A stretch of DNA of 64,000 nucleotides from UBA1930 sp943368475. Lineage in GTDB: Bacteria > Bacteroidota > Bacteroidia > Chitinophagales > Chitinophagaceae. Made by a program: the position numbers and the translations under genes. The stretch spans positions 1 through 64,000 of the forward strand of contig CALRLF020000001.1 of assembly GCA_943368475.1 (NCBI GenBank), read 5' to 3'. The notes below the pieces were generated by a model, which had not been told where the DNA came from, made no database searches, and worked only from the letters and a program-made list of their open reading frames with translations. This document shows positions 1 to 8,770 of the stretch, one piece after another (the stretch's first letter is position 1; each line of letters opens with the position of its first letter).

Positions 1-1187
1 GACATATAATTAATGTACCCCAATCCTAAAGTAGAGTAATTAATATTTGCTGCTGTAAAACTTGAACCAACAGCACCAATTTCATTGGTTTTAACCTTTG
101 TATTTGGATCAAACCAATCGTATTTAATAAGCAATTGATGTTTTGAAGAAAATAAATGCTGCAAAAAATAAAAATAGGCTCCATTAAAACTTCTTACATG
201 AAATCCGTCTCTACCAGTAACTAATGCAGTAGGCGTTTCGTTGCTATTAGCCAGAACAGAATGTTCTCCAGTGACAAATTCTCCCCTTAATTCGGTAAAG
301 CCTTTTCTATTTTTAAACTTAATTTGTAAATCTGCACCATAATAATGACGAGGTGAATTTTTGCCAATATTTTCATTAGCAGAATCTACTAAAGTTGTTT
401 TAATACCTGCGTCATTACCTGTAAAATAACGATACTTGGTGTTTTGAAATAAAGCTCCATATAAAATAGATGTACCAGCCGAAATGGTTACCTTTTTAGA
501 AAAATGATATGGCTTAAGAGCCAACCTTCCGATAAAATCTTTATGATTATCGAAATCTCCAGTAGCATTTATTCCCTGCCCATTAAAAACACCAATATCT
601 AATTTTAGGTAATTTAGAAATCCGATTTTTTTTCTTGCATCGAATGTAATCATAGCTCCTAAATCACGTTCACTTTTCATCAACAATTGATTCATTCTGC
701 CACGTTCAGGAGATTCTCTATCACTACTACTTAAATTGGTTTCAAAGCCAAATGGCCTGGCAAACATGCCTGTTGTAAAAGAGAACAGCTTGTATTTGTT
801 TTCGAAAACTCTTCCCCACATATCTCTTAATGTAAATGCTCTTTCATTTGCATCAATTTGAAAAACAATTTGTACTCCGGGTGTTTGGCCTTCTCCAAAA
901 TGTACATAATCAATTCTTAGTCTGCTTCTTCGCAGCATAAATCTGTTGTCAATCTGCGGATTGAAATCTGTTCCTTCAAAACTTTTTGCTCCTTTTTCAG
1001 AAGCTACCTGAAATTGTGGTTGTAAATAAGCTCCAATTCTAAGATGATCGAATTTTTTATATAAGTTCAATAGTCCTCTTCCTGCTTCTTTTGTTGTATC
1101 TACCATGTCCATTAAAAACTGTGCTTTTATGGTATCGCAAACACAAATTAATATGAGTGTCAATGCACCCATGCGTAGTTTTCTCAT
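1..1187 (-). CDS. Phosphate-selective porin O/P-like outer membrane protein (3' end outside window)
   Basis: Read on the minus strand, this is an open frame of about 395 codons that begins at an ATG (1185-1187) and runs off the window before a stop. It opens with a signal peptide (MRKLRMGALTLILICVC, then a likely cleavage after KAQ). The mature part is rich in alternating aromatic and polar residues, with motifs such as RLRIDYVHFGEG, GMFARPFGFE and ESPERGRMNQLL. These resemble the OprO/OprP family of 16-strand anion or phosphate porins common in Bacteroidota. It is divergent from a DUF47-PiT phosphate transport pair, which fits uptake of phosphate or another anion across the outer membrane. 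Family assignment is by recognised motifs only; substrate is inferred from context. Confidence 0.75.
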   Translation of the reverse strand, partial: MRKLRMGALTLILICVCDTIKAQFLMDMVDTTKEAGRGLLNLYKKFDHLRIGAYLQPQFQVASEKGAKSFEGTDFNPQIDNRFMLRRSRLRIDYVHFGEGQTPGVQIVFQIDANERAFTLRDMWGRVFENKYKLFSFTTGMFARPFGFETNLSSSDRESPERGRMNQLLMKSERDLGAMITFDARKKIGFLNYLKLDIGVFNGQGINATGDFDNHKDFIGRLALKPYHFSKKVTISAGTSILYGALFQNTKYRYFTGNDAGIKTTLVDSANENIGKNSPRHYYGADLQIKFKNRKGFTELRGEFVTGEHSVLANSNETPTALVTGRDGFHVRSFNGAYFYFLQHLFSSKHQLLIKYDWFDPNTKVKTNEIGAVGSSFTAANINYSTLGLGYINYM

Positions 1188-1284
1188 TCTTATGCTAGTA
1201 AGTTGGTTGCAAAAATATCTTTTTGATAGGTTGAGCAGCCCCACTATTGTCAATGTTAATAAATTATTACCATTTACTCCTCTG

Positions 1285-1314
1285 TTGCAATTCCATAAAT
1301 AATTTTAACCTTTG
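1285..1314 (+). promoter_or_regulatory. Bacteroidota-type promoter of the DUF47-pit operon
   Basis: TTG at 1285-1287 is followed after 19 bases by AACCTTTG (1307-1314), a 7 of 8 match to the TAnnTTTG -7 box. It lies 20 bases before the ATG at 1334, which supports that start over the upstream in-frame ATG at 1247. Confidence 0.55.
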
Positions 1315-1333
1315 CGAACTTAAAAATTCAACC

Positions 1334-1981
1334 ATGGGCCTAAACAACATTGGCAAATTATTCATGCCAAAAAACAAAGTTTTCTACGAGTTATTCGAAG
1401 ATGTAGCAGAAAGAGTAAGTGAAATGGGCTACAAGTTAAAGGAAATGGTGAATGAGCCAGACGCAGATAAGAGAGCCAATTTACAATCTGTATTAGAAGA
1501 TTTAGAGCATAAAAATGACGATAGTACGCATCAAATTTTTACAGAATTAGGCAGAAACTTTATTACCCCATTCGATAGAGAAGATATTCACTATTTAGCT
1601 TCTGCATTAGACGATATTGCTGATTATATTTTTGCTACTTCTAAAAAAATTAACTTCTATAAGGTTAATCCAAACGATAGTGGGATTCAAAAATTGGCTG
1701 AACTAATCTTACAAGGTTCAATAGAAATTACCAAAGCAGTTAAAGGTTTAAGAGATATGAAAAACCTTAGAGAAATGACTGAAGCTTTGGTAAAAGTAAA
1801 CAGCATTGAAAATCAGGCAGATGATGTTTTTGATATGAGTATTGAAATGTTGTTTAATCAAGAAAACGATTTCAAAGAGGTAATTAAGAAAAGAGAAATT
1901 TATCAGGTAATGGAAACTGCTACTGATAAATGTGAAGATGCTGCCAATGTAATTGAAAGCATTATTATTAAATACGCTTAA
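1334..1981 (+). CDS. DUF47 family PhoU-like accessory protein of Pit transport
   Basis: This encodes 215 residues from the ATG at 1334. A longer frame from 1247 exists, but its first 29 residues cover the promoter, so I reject that start. The protein is all-helical and charged, with the DUF47 pattern: an N-terminal FYELFEDVAERV helix, a central phrase FDREDIHYLASALDDIADYIF, and a C-terminal KCEDAANVIESIIIKYA helix. DUF47 proteins are PhoU-like and are usually paired with PiT phosphate transporters, which they are thought to regulate. The pit gene follows 76 bases downstream on the same strand. The FDREDI...DDIADYI acidic segment probably binds metal, as in PhoU. Cytoplasmic; the regulatory mode is not visible in the sequence. 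Confidence 0.88.
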   Translation: MGLNNIGKLFMPKNKVFYELFEDVAERVSEMGYKLKEMVNEPDADKRANLQSVLEDLEHKNDDSTHQIFTELGRNFITPFDREDIHYLASALDDIADYIFATSKKINFYKVNPNDSGIQKLAELILQGSIEITKAVKGLRDMKNLREMTEALVKVNSIENQADDVFDMSIEMLFNQENDFKEVIKKREIYQVMETATDKCEDAANVIESIIIKYA

Positions 1982-2057
1982 TGAAAATTGAATTAGCTGT
2001 ATTGCTTTTATAACATAAATGCAATGCACAATCAGTAATTCAATATAAATAAATAAT

Positions 2058-3104
2058 ATGAACTTTCCAGTACTGCTTATCGTAATCATAGCCTTGGCAT
2101 TTGTTTTTGATTATATCAATGGTTTTCACGATGCAGCAAACTCAATAGCAACTATCGTTTCAACTAAAGTGTTAACTCCATTTCAAGCTGTTTTATGGGC
2201 TGCGGTTTTCAATTTTGCAGCATTCTTTATTTCTAAATATTTAGTAGGCGAATTTAAAATTGGTAATACTATTGCCAAGAGTGTTAATGAACATTACATA
2301 ACATTAGAGGTTATTTTTTCAGGATTATTAGCAGCGATTGTTTGGAATTTAATTACCTGGTGGTTTGGTATTCCTTCATCTTCATCACACACTTTATTAG
2401 GTGGTTTCATGGGTGCAGCAATTGCACATGCAGGAGCCATAAGTAAAGATGGGATTGATGTTATTAACTATGCCAAAGTAGTACCTACATTTTTATTTAT
2501 ATTTTTTGCTCCTTTAATTGGAATGTTTATTGCCTTTTGGATTACTATTTTTATTGTGCATCTATTTAAGCGAAGCAATCCTTACAAAGCCGAAACTTGG
2601 TTTAAACGTTTGCAATTAGTTTCGAGTGCAGCTTTTAGCTTAGGACATGGAGGTAACGACGCTCAAAAAGTAATGGGTATTATTGGTGCAGCAATTATTT
2701 ATTACGAGGCTTCACAAGGCAGAAAACTTACTTTTAATCAGTTTGTAGTTGAATACAGCTGGGTACCATTTTGCAGCTTCTTAGCAATTGGTTTGGGAAC
2801 CATGAGTGGTGGCTGGAAAATTGTAAAAACAATGGGTACACGTATTACCAAAGTAACTCCATTAGAAGGTGTAAGTGCCGAAACTGCAGGTGCAATAACT
2901 CTGTATTTATCTGAACATTTGGGTATTCCTGTTTCTACAACACATACAATTACAGGATCTATTATTGGTGTTGGTGCTACTAAACGTTTAAGTGCAGTAC
3001 GTTGGGGGGTTACCATTAATCTTTTATGGGCATGGATTTTAACCATACCTGTATCGGCAGCAATGGCAGCAATTTTTTACTATATCGTTAAGCTGTTTAT
3101 ATAA
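2058..3104 (+). CDS. pit: PiT family inorganic phosphate transporter
   Basis: An integral membrane protein of 348 residues with about ten hydrophobic segments. It carries both inverted PiT signatures: GFHDAANSIATIVSTKVLTP at residues 22-41 and GHGGNDAQKVMG near residue 196. A late PVSTTHTITGSIIGVG segment mirrors the PSSSSHTLLGGFMGAA segment near residue 107. PiT proteins import phosphate (often as a metal-phosphate complex) with protons or sodium in the inner membrane. The gene sits directly after the DUF47 accessory gene and ends in a strong intrinsic terminator, so the two form a bicistronic operon. Length is shorter than E. coli PitA but usual for the Bacteroidota/archaeal type. Confidence 0.93.
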   Translation: MNFPVLLIVIIALAFVFDYINGFHDAANSIATIVSTKVLTPFQAVLWAAVFNFAAFFISKYLVGEFKIGNTIAKSVNEHYITLEVIFSGLLAAIVWNLITWWFGIPSSSSHTLLGGFMGAAIAHAGAISKDGIDVINYAKVVPTFLFIFFAPLIGMFIAFWITIFIVHLFKRSNPYKAETWFKRLQLVSSAAFSLGHGGNDAQKVMGIIGAAIIYYEASQGRKLTFNQFVVEYSWVPFCSFLAIGLGTMSGGWKIVKTMGTRITKVTPLEGVSAETAGAITLYLSEHLGIPVSTTHTITGSIIGVGATKRLSAVRWGVTINLLWAWILTIPVSAAMAAIFYYIVKLFI

Positions 3105-3115
3105 AATAGATTTTT

Positions 3116-3145
3116 AAAAAGCCTCACAGCAATGTGGGGCTTTTT
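3116..3145 (+). terminator. Intrinsic terminator after pit
   Basis: AAAAAGCCTCACA and TGTGGGGCTTTTT pair over 13 positions with one G-T wobble, with a four-base loop and a T run. It lies 11 bases after the pit stop codon. Confidence 0.9.
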
Positions 3146-3246
3146 AAAAAATGAACCGGGAGGATATTTTATTTGAGATACTGAACATGCATTATGCTGA
3201 TCTTTTCTAAGAAAAATAAACTAATTTGCCTCTTCAAAATCTACTT

Positions 3247-4299
3247 ATGTCAAAAATTTTAGTAACAGGTGGTTGTGGCTTTATTGGCTCACACACAATT
3301 GTTGATTTATTAGAAAATGGTTATGATGTTATTTCGATAGATGATAACTCTCGTTCTACAGATATTGCAATTACTGGTATTGAAAAAATTACGGGTAAGA
3401 AAATTAAAAACTATACAGTTGATTTGAAAAGTTTCGATGATACCCGTGCTGTATTTCAAGAAAATGAAAACATTACTGGTATTATTCATTTTGCTGCTTA
3501 TAAAGCCGTTGGAGAAAGTGTAGAACAACCATTAAGCTATTATGAGAATAATATGTTTGGCTTAATTAATTTGCTAAAATGTGTTACCGAATTTAATGTG
3601 CCACATTTTGTATTTTCTTCTTCTTGTACGGTTTATGGAAGCCCTGACGCAATTCCTGTTACAGAAAAATCACCCACCAAAGATGCAGAAAGCCCCTATG
3701 GTGCAACCAAACAGATGGGTGAAAGGATAATTAAAGATTTTACGAACGTTCAGCCAAACTCAGCAATACTATTACGCTATTTTAATCCTGTTGGTGCACA
3801 TCCTACCAATCATTTAGGAGAGCTGCCATTGGGAAAACCCATGAATCTGGTTCCTGTAATTACACAAACTGCCATTGGCAAATTGCCTAAAATGTTTGTT
3901 CATGGAATAGACTATGATACAAGAGATGGAAGCTGTGTTAGAGATTATATACATGTTTGTGATATTGCACATGCCCACACATTGGCTATTCAATATTTAA
4001 TTAGCCAAAAAAATAAAACCCGTTGCGATATTTTTAATTTAGGAACAGGTAATGGTGTTACTGTTTTAGAAGCCATTAACATGTTCGAAAAAGTGAGCGG
4101 TGTTCAATTAAATTATGAAACTGGGCCACGAAGAGCTGGTGATATTATGGCTATTTATGCCAATAACGAATTTGCCGTAACAGAATTGGGCTGGGAAATT
4201 AAATATGACCTAGAAGCCATGATGACAACAGCCTGGAACTGGGAATTGAAACTAAAAAAAGAAGCCGATCTAATTAAGCAACAGTCTTTATTGAATTAA
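3247..4299 (+). CDS. galE: UDP-glucose 4-epimerase
   Basis: A 350-residue extended short-chain dehydrogenase. The Rossmann motif GGCGFIGS is at residues 8-15. The catalytic YxxxK pair is Tyr151 and Lys155 (YGATK), preceded by the SSSCTVYG segment that holds the catalytic Ser/Thr. Further GalE signatures are RYFNPVGAH, the substrate segment RDGSCVRDYIHVCDIAHAH, and a C-terminal RRAGD. It interconverts UDP-glucose and UDP-galactose using bound NAD, feeding galactose use and surface polysaccharides. The frame is open seven codons further upstream to a TTG at 3226, but MSKILVTGG is the natural start. It is a single gene with no obvious operon partner. Confidence 0.95.
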   Translation: MSKILVTGGCGFIGSHTIVDLLENGYDVISIDDNSRSTDIAITGIEKITGKKIKNYTVDLKSFDDTRAVFQENENITGIIHFAAYKAVGESVEQPLSYYENNMFGLINLLKCVTEFNVPHFVFSSSCTVYGSPDAIPVTEKSPTKDAESPYGATKQMGERIIKDFTNVQPNSAILLRYFNPVGAHPTNHLGELPLGKPMNLVPVITQTAIGKLPKMFVHGIDYDTRDGSCVRDYIHVCDIAHAHTLAIQYLISQKNKTRCDIFNLGTGNGVTVLEAINMFEKVSGVQLNYETGPRRAGDIMAIYANNEFAVTELGWEIKYDLEAMMTTAWNWELKLKKEADLIKQQSLLN

Positions 4300-4339
4300 T
4301 ATTTCTCGCAGAAAACACAGATACCGCAGAAATTTTAAA

Positions 4340-4545
4340 TTTAACCACAGAGCAACAAAGCAAAGAAGAAACTGAGCTACGCTGAGTTCGTATATGCTTT
4401 GTGTATTTTGTTGCTTCGTGTGAAATAAAACTTTGATATCGTTGTTTCATTGTGTGAAATAATTTACAAAGGTGTTCTCAAATAAGAATCTTTGTGCACT
4501 TTGTATTCTTCGTTGCTTCGTTTGAAATACCCCTTTGTGTGAAAC
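4340..4545. repeat. Degenerate low-complexity repeat cluster
   Basis: The 248 bases between galE and the NTF2-like gene contain no gene. They hold related phrases: ttgttgcttcgtgtgaaat near 4408, ttgtttcattgtgtgaaat near 4442, cgttgcttcgtttgaaat near 4511 and ctttgtgtgaaaca near 4533. A reverse-complementary version, accacagagcaacaaagcaa, is near 4343. Left and right versions could fold as an imperfect hairpin. It resembles intergenic 'cacaaag' repeats often seen in Bacteroidota. Confidence 0.5.
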
Positions 4546-4547
4546 AT

Positions 4548-4970
4548 TTAACTGCTATGGTCTGCAACAACTACCCATTTGCCTTTTATTTTTCTCAACA
4601 GCAAAGTATAATATCCAGTTGCATCGCCAACACTACGTTTTAAAAACCATTTTCCTGTTACAAAATAATACTCGACAGATAATTTTTTTAGGCTAATAAT
4701 GGTTGAGGTAAATTTGCCCATATGTGCAGTATCAGGATACCCTTTTTTGTAATTGGTTAAAGTTTTATCGTACCCATATGTTGGTCCACTTTTGCCAATA
4801 AACATTAAACTATCGCTTTCCCAATAGCCAATCATAAATTTTTCAAGATTCCCCTCATTCCATGCTGCTTCTTGTGCTTTCAACATTTTGCTAATTGCTA
4901 TTTCATCTTTAGTTTGAGCTGCACAAAAAAATGTAAATGAGCAAAATGACAATACAAATAAATATTTCAT
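4548..4970 (-). CDS. Secreted NTF2-like (DUF4440/SnoaL-type) protein
   Basis: 140 residues beginning with a signal peptide (MKYLFVLSFCSFTFFCAAQ), so it is exported to the periplasm or beyond. The mature domain follows the DUF4440/SnoaL pattern: an N-terminal helix with AQEAAWNEGNLEKFMIGYWESDSLMFIG, a central YKKGYPD segment, and C-terminal strands VTGKWFLKR...GYYTLLLRKIKGKWVVVADHSS. NTF2-like folds include small enzymes and binding proteins, and no catalytic set can be assigned here. It is a single gene convergent with galE; the gene downstream on its 5' side is divergent. Function unknown beyond the fold. Confidence 0.8.
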   Translation of the reverse strand: MKYLFVLSFCSFTFFCAAQTKDEIAISKMLKAQEAAWNEGNLEKFMIGYWESDSLMFIGKSGPTYGYDKTLTNYKKGYPDTAHMGKFTSTIISLKKLSVEYYFVTGKWFLKRSVGDATGYYTLLLRKIKGKWVVVADHSS

Positions 4971-5064
4971 GGTAAGAAATTTTTTTGTTTAAAAGTATGC
5001 AATGCCAATTAAATAATTTTAGTTTTTAATGAGCACTAATTTCTAAAAATATTTATCTTGTTGT

Positions 5065-5661
5065 ATGCAATACAAAGAGCATTTACAAAAAGATAAAAAA
5101 CTTGGCAAATGTTTAGGAGATGAAGTGCATGAATTAAAACTGCACAAAAACATTCCAGTTCGTTTAATGGCAAGTATTATGAGCCAACAACTGAGTACAA
5201 AAGTTGCTAAAGTTATTTTTCATCGCTTTCTCGATTTATATGGCAAGAAAGAACCTAAACCACAACAGGTTTTGGATACACCTTTTGAACAATTACGTGG
5301 TATTGGTTTAAGCAATGCCAAAGTAAACTATGTACAAAACGTTGCAGCATTTTGTATTGAACATAAGATTACCGATAAAAAATTATTACAATTGAGCAAC
5401 GATGAAATTATTGAACTGCTTACCCAAATAAAAGGTGTTGGTAAATGGACTGTTGAAATGTTATTGATGTTTAGTTTGGGCAGAGAAGATGTTTTTGCTG
5501 TAGATGATTTAGGTATTCAGCAAGCCATGATTCAATTGTATAAATTAGATACCACTGATAAAAAACTATTGAAAGAACAAATGCTTAAAATATCCGCAAA
5601 ATGGAGCCCTTATAAAACCTATGCTTGCCTGCATTTGTGGCGTTGGAAAGACAATGGTTAA
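5065..5661 (+). CDS. DNA-3-methyladenine glycosylase II (AlkA-like, HhH-GPD)
   Basis: 198 residues with the helix-hairpin-helix-GPD fold. The hairpin is IKGVGKWTVEM (about residues 122-132), followed by VFAVDDLGIQQAM with the catalytic aspartate at Asp147 or Asp148. The N-terminal part has the AlkA phrase LMASIMSQQLSTKVAKVIFHRF, and LRGIGLSNAKVNYVQNVA matches the family. It is shorter than E. coli AlkA because the N-terminal beta domain is missing, as in most compact AlkA-like proteins. It removes alkylated bases to start base excision repair. No lysine precedes the aspartate at the position used by bifunctional members, so a monofunctional glycosylase is likely. Single gene. Confidence 0.9.
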   Translation: MQYKEHLQKDKKLGKCLGDEVHELKLHKNIPVRLMASIMSQQLSTKVAKVIFHRFLDLYGKKEPKPQQVLDTPFEQLRGIGLSNAKVNYVQNVAAFCIEHKITDKKLLQLSNDEIIELLTQIKGVGKWTVEMLLMFSLGREDVFAVDDLGIQQAMIQLYKLDTTDKKLLKEQMLKISAKWSPYKTYACLHLWRWKDNG

Positions 5662-5704
5662 CTTAGTTGTAAAAATATCAAGAATTTTTGCTGAATAGAA
5701 ATAC

Positions 5705-5757
5705 CTAGCGTACAAGGGTGTGACACAACAGGCGATGATAGTAGTACTTAAGCCAGT
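5705..5757. repeat. Partial copy of the GCGTCGCAC-type dispersed repeat
   Basis: TACAAGGGTGTGACACAAC at 5711-5729 matches TACAAGTGTGCGACGCAAC at 46546-46564 at 16 of 19 positions. The flanks (gaaatacctagcg before, gtagtact after) are weakly similar to the outer arms of the full copy. The rest of the 195-base gap between the glycosylase gene and icd shows nothing else. Confidence 0.5.
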
Positions 5758-5826
5758 TAAAAAATGTCTCGATTTAACCGTTTATCAAACTACTTGATTT
5801 AATGGTAAAATTGAGTTGTCAATCCT

Positions 5827-5834
5827 TACTTTTG
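5827..5834 (+). promoter_or_regulatory. -7 box upstream of icd
   Basis: TACTTTTG is a full match to TAnnTTTG and lies 22 bases before the icd ATG. No well-spaced TTG -33 box is seen. Confidence 0.5.
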
Positions 5835-5856
5835 CCCAGCAAAAAACTATAATACT

Positions 5857-7311
5857 ATGATAAAGATTGCTGTTGCAAAAGGCGATGGAATTGGTCCTGA
5901 AATAATGGATGCTGTATTGAAAATATTTAATGCTGCACAAGTGCCTTTAGAATATGATGTAGTAGAAATGGGCAAATGGGTGTTCGACAAAGGATTTAAT
6001 AATGGTATGACACCTCAGGCACAAGAAACCATTGAAAATTTGGGCATTTTATTTAAAGGCCCCATGGAAACACCAAAAGGCAAAGGTGTGAAAAGCATTA
6101 ATGTTACTGCTCGTAAAACATGGAATACCTACGCCAATAAAAGAACTTTTCAAACATTACATGGTGTAGATACTGTTTTTAGCAAAGCTGGAATTCCTAT
6201 AGATGTAACCATTGTTCGTGAAAATATTGAAGATACTTATGGTGGTATTGAACACATGCTTACACATGATGTGGCTTTAAGCAGAAGATTTATTACTCGT
6301 CCAGGTAGTGAACAGGTAATTAAATATGCTTTTGAAATGGCTAAGAAGAAAGGTGCCAACAGAATTACCTGTGGCCATAAAGCCAACATCATGAAATTAA
6401 CAGATGGCTTATTCTTAGAAGTATTTTATGAAGTGGCAAAACTATATCCTGAATTAAAAGCTGATGATGTTATTGTAGATGATTTGTGCATGAAATTGGT
6501 TACTCGTCCTGATTTATTCGATACTGTAGTTTTAACCAATTTACAAGGCGATATTGTGAGTGATTTATGTGCTGGATTAGTTGGTGGGCTAGGTTTTGCT
6601 CCTAGTGCAAACATTGGCGATCATATTTCTATTTTTGAAGCAGTACATGGTACAGCACCAGATATTGCAGGTAAAAATTTAGCCAACCCAACAGCCTTGT
6701 TATTAAGTGGTATTGGCATGTTACAACACTTGGGTTTAATGGAAAGCAGTACCCTAATTGAAAATGCATTGTTGTACACTTTAGAAAGTGGTGTACATAC
6801 AGGCGATTTTGGAAACAAATCAACTCCTGCATTAGGTACAGAAGCTTTTGCAGATGCTATCATTGCAAACTTTGGTAAACAACCACACCACAATCCAAAA
6901 CCCGATTTAAGCGATGTTCCATATTCATGTACTGTTTTAAATTTAAAACAGAACCCAATGATGGAATCTGAAGAAGGTTTACAAGAAAAAATTGTTGGTG
7001 TAGATATGTTTGTAGAAAGCAATTTACAGCCTACAGAAGTAGCTGAAAAATGTTTGCAACACTGTGGAAGTTTATTTAAATTAGTAACTATCAGTAATCG
7101 TGGTACACAGGTTTGGCCAACAGGCAGTGTGTTTACTAATTTAATCAATCAATACCGTTGTAGGTTCGAAAGTATAAACGATACAGCCATCTCTCAAAAT
7201 GATGTTATCGAACTGTATAAAATTTTATCTGCCGACTTTAAAATCTGTTCAACTGAATTGTTGAATATGTGGGATGGTAAAAAAGCCTATTCATTGGCAC
7301 AGGGACAGTAA
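5857..7311 (+). CDS. icd: Isocitrate dehydrogenase, long Thermus/Rickettsia type
   Basis: 484 residues of the isocitrate/isopropylmalate dehydrogenase superfamily. Visible motifs are AKGDGIGPEI at the N-terminus, the substrate segment SINVTARKTWNTYANKRTF, IVRENIEDTYGGIEHM, the catalytic KANIMKLTDG and the metal-binding DNLQGDIVSDL equivalent (TNLQGDIVSDL). GTAPDIAGKNLANPTA follows. After about residue 340 there is a C-terminal extension of roughly 140 residues, as in the Thermus thermophilus and Rickettsia enzymes and absent from E. coli Icd. It oxidises isocitrate to 2-oxoglutarate in the TCA cycle; NADP use is likely for this subtype but not proven from sequence. It stands alone between its own promoter and terminator. 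Confidence 0.93.
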   Translation: MIKIAVAKGDGIGPEIMDAVLKIFNAAQVPLEYDVVEMGKWVFDKGFNNGMTPQAQETIENLGILFKGPMETPKGKGVKSINVTARKTWNTYANKRTFQTLHGVDTVFSKAGIPIDVTIVRENIEDTYGGIEHMLTHDVALSRRFITRPGSEQVIKYAFEMAKKKGANRITCGHKANIMKLTDGLFLEVFYEVAKLYPELKADDVIVDDLCMKLVTRPDLFDTVVLTNLQGDIVSDLCAGLVGGLGFAPSANIGDHISIFEAVHGTAPDIAGKNLANPTALLLSGIGMLQHLGLMESSTLIENALLYTLESGVHTGDFGNKSTPALGTEAFADAIIANFGKQPHHNPKPDLSDVPYSCTVLNLKQNPMMESEEGLQEKIVGVDMFVESNLQPTEVAEKCLQHCGSLFKLVTISNRGTQVWPTGSVFTNLINQYRCRFESINDTAISQNDVIELYKILSADFKICSTELLNMWDGKKAYSLAQGQ

Positions 7312-7337
7312 TTTTCATACAAAGCAAATAAGTACAC

Positions 7338-7374
7338 AAAGAGCACAAAGAATTATTTCCTTGTGCTCTTTTCT
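7338..7374 (+). terminator. Intrinsic terminator after icd
   Basis: AAAGAGCACAA (7338-7348) pairs perfectly with TTGTGCTCTTT (7361-7371), followed by T-rich sequence. Confidence 0.85.
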
Positions 7375-7414
7375 TTTGGCTTTATGAGCTTCGTAAACAT
7401 TGCTTGTTAGTGTA

Positions 7415-7448
7415 AAATAAAAAAGTCCCACCCAAAAATGGGCAGGAC
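7415..7448 (-). terminator. Intrinsic terminator for the minus-strand gene pair 7538-8675
   Basis: On the minus strand GTCCTGCCCA and TGGGTGGGAC form a 10 bp stem with two wobbles and a short T/A loop, followed by TTTTTTATTTT. It leaves a 3' UTR of about 90 bases. Confidence 0.8.
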
Positions 7449-7537
7449 GATCAAGGCAAACACTGATACTTCCGACAAGTTGCACCAGCATTAGATTTTT
7501 ATAACGATCTACTTCTTATATAGTTACTTCTTAAAAG

Positions 7538-7978
7538 TTAATAATCCCATGCTTTTTTCTCTGTGCTGTCAATTGCATTGGCAGTTACAGTAATTTCTTC
7601 TTCTCTTTCTTCTCTAATTGGCCCTCTGGAAAAGCTTTTATACGATATATTTTTAATCTTAGGCAACTCAAGTTTTATTTCTTTTTTGTTTTTTACAGCA
7701 ACCGCTTCTTCATCTTCTACAATTTTGGGTGGAATAAACTTTGCAGGAGTTGCCTTAACATTATTTGATTTTCTTTCGGGTGGTCTGTTTATTTCTCCAC
7801 GGCTGTAATCTTCCACATCAATTTCTTTGTGTGTGTTTGTTACAACAGGTTTTTCCTCTTTATACAGGTTTTTGATGCTGCCATTTTTTTGTGCAGCATT
7901 GTAATCAATTGTTCCTGCAACTGCAGCAACAATCATTAAAGATCCGCAGATGTACATGCTAATTTTAATTACTTTCAT
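7538..7978 (-). CDS. Single-pass membrane protein of unknown function
   Basis: 146 residues from the ATG at 7976-7978. An in-frame ATG 12 codons upstream (8014) would overlap the previous gene and add a His-rich tail without hydrophobic character, so I prefer the internal start. One hydrophobic segment, about residues 5-24 (IKISMYICGSLMIVAAVAGT), could be a signal anchor. The rest is charged and low in hydrophobics, with proline-rich and acidic stretches (RPPERKSNN, PREEREEEITV), so it is probably disordered and periplasmic. I recognise no family. It lies 25 bases downstream of the DUF2306 gene and shares its terminator, so both are probably cotranscribed. Confidence 0.6.
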   Translation of the reverse strand: MKVIKISMYICGSLMIVAAVAGTIDYNAAQKNGSIKNLYKEEKPVVTNTHKEIDVEDYSRGEINRPPERKSNNVKATPAKFIPPKIVEDEEAVAVKNKKEIKLELPKIKNISYKSFSRGPIREEREEEITVTANAIDSTEKKAWDY

Positions 7979-8003
7979 GGTATGATGGTTTGTTGGTGAA
8001 TGG

Positions 8004-8675
8004 TTAAATGGCAAATGATTTTAAATAATGCCTGGCTTTAGAAAAAATAACCAGTTCGGCAATTATTAAATTGCCTACAACACTTATCCAAAGGCTCACT
8101 TCATAATTACGTGTAAGCTCAACATCTAGTAAGTATAAAATTAAATAATATACCCTGAAAGTAACAGCAGTTAAAGCCATTGCATAGCTGCGAATCATCC
8201 AATTTTTATGAGCCAATACATTCTTTTGTAAAATGGTGGTAAAGCCTTTGAGTGTAAAGAAAAACCAGCTGATGGCCATAAACATAAATAAGCCTTTTTC
8301 GGCTCCAGTTCCTTTGGCAAAAAAACTCATGTACATGCCAGTTGGTGCCCCTAGCAACAACACAACAAACACATAAATTCTTCCACTCCACACATGAATG
8401 GCTTTTCGTTTTTTAATAATGGCAGTTGAAAATTGCAGCAATGCACTGCCAATACAAAACATGCCTGCAAAAATGTGTACGTAAAAACTAGTGCTGTATA
8501 AAGGTCTTAAAAACAGTACTGCTCTTTCTTCAATAAAAGAAAATTGTTTGCTGAAACTGAAGTAAGGAATGGTATTGTAAATAAGCAATAGACTAAAAAA
8601 AATAATGGGTAGCCAAAAGAAAATAAATAGTGTAAATGCTTTTGTTCGTTGAACAGTAATGAGTCGGGAGTTCAT
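8004..8675 (-). CDS. DUF2306 integral membrane protein
   Basis: 223 residues with about six hydrophobic segments. Three conserved histidines lie in family phrases: FYVHIFAGMFCIGSALLQF, HVWSGRIYVFVVLL and AHKNWMIRSYAMALTAVTFRVYY. These match the DUF2306 membrane family, whose histidines suggest heme or metal binding, though its biochemical role is not established. The start ATG at 8673-8675 gives a short cytoplasmic N-terminus before the first membrane segment. It is the first gene of a two-gene minus-strand unit with the small membrane gene that follows. Confidence 0.82.
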   Translation of the reverse strand: MNSRLITVQRTKAFTLFIFFWLPIIFFSLLLIYNTIPYFSFSKQFSFIEERAVLFLRPLYSTSFYVHIFAGMFCIGSALLQFSTAIIKKRKAIHVWSGRIYVFVVLLLGAPTGMYMSFFAKGTGAEKGLFMFMAISWFFFTLKGFTTILQKNVLAHKNWMIRSYAMALTAVTFRVYYLILYLLDVELTRNYEVSLWISVVGNLIIAELVIFSKARHYLKSFAI

Positions 8676-8770
8676 GTTCAGTTTGGTTTTGGTGGCTATG
8701 AGATGGTGGTGTTTTCAGCATTCCATAAATAAAAATGTTATTCCTCTGTTAAAGGATTTTTTTATGGGAC

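Noticed and set aside
1512..1525. ATGACGATAGTACG inside the DUF47 gene as a fourth Fnr-like site
   Set aside because: The second half is GTACG instead of GTCAT and it lies within coding sequence.
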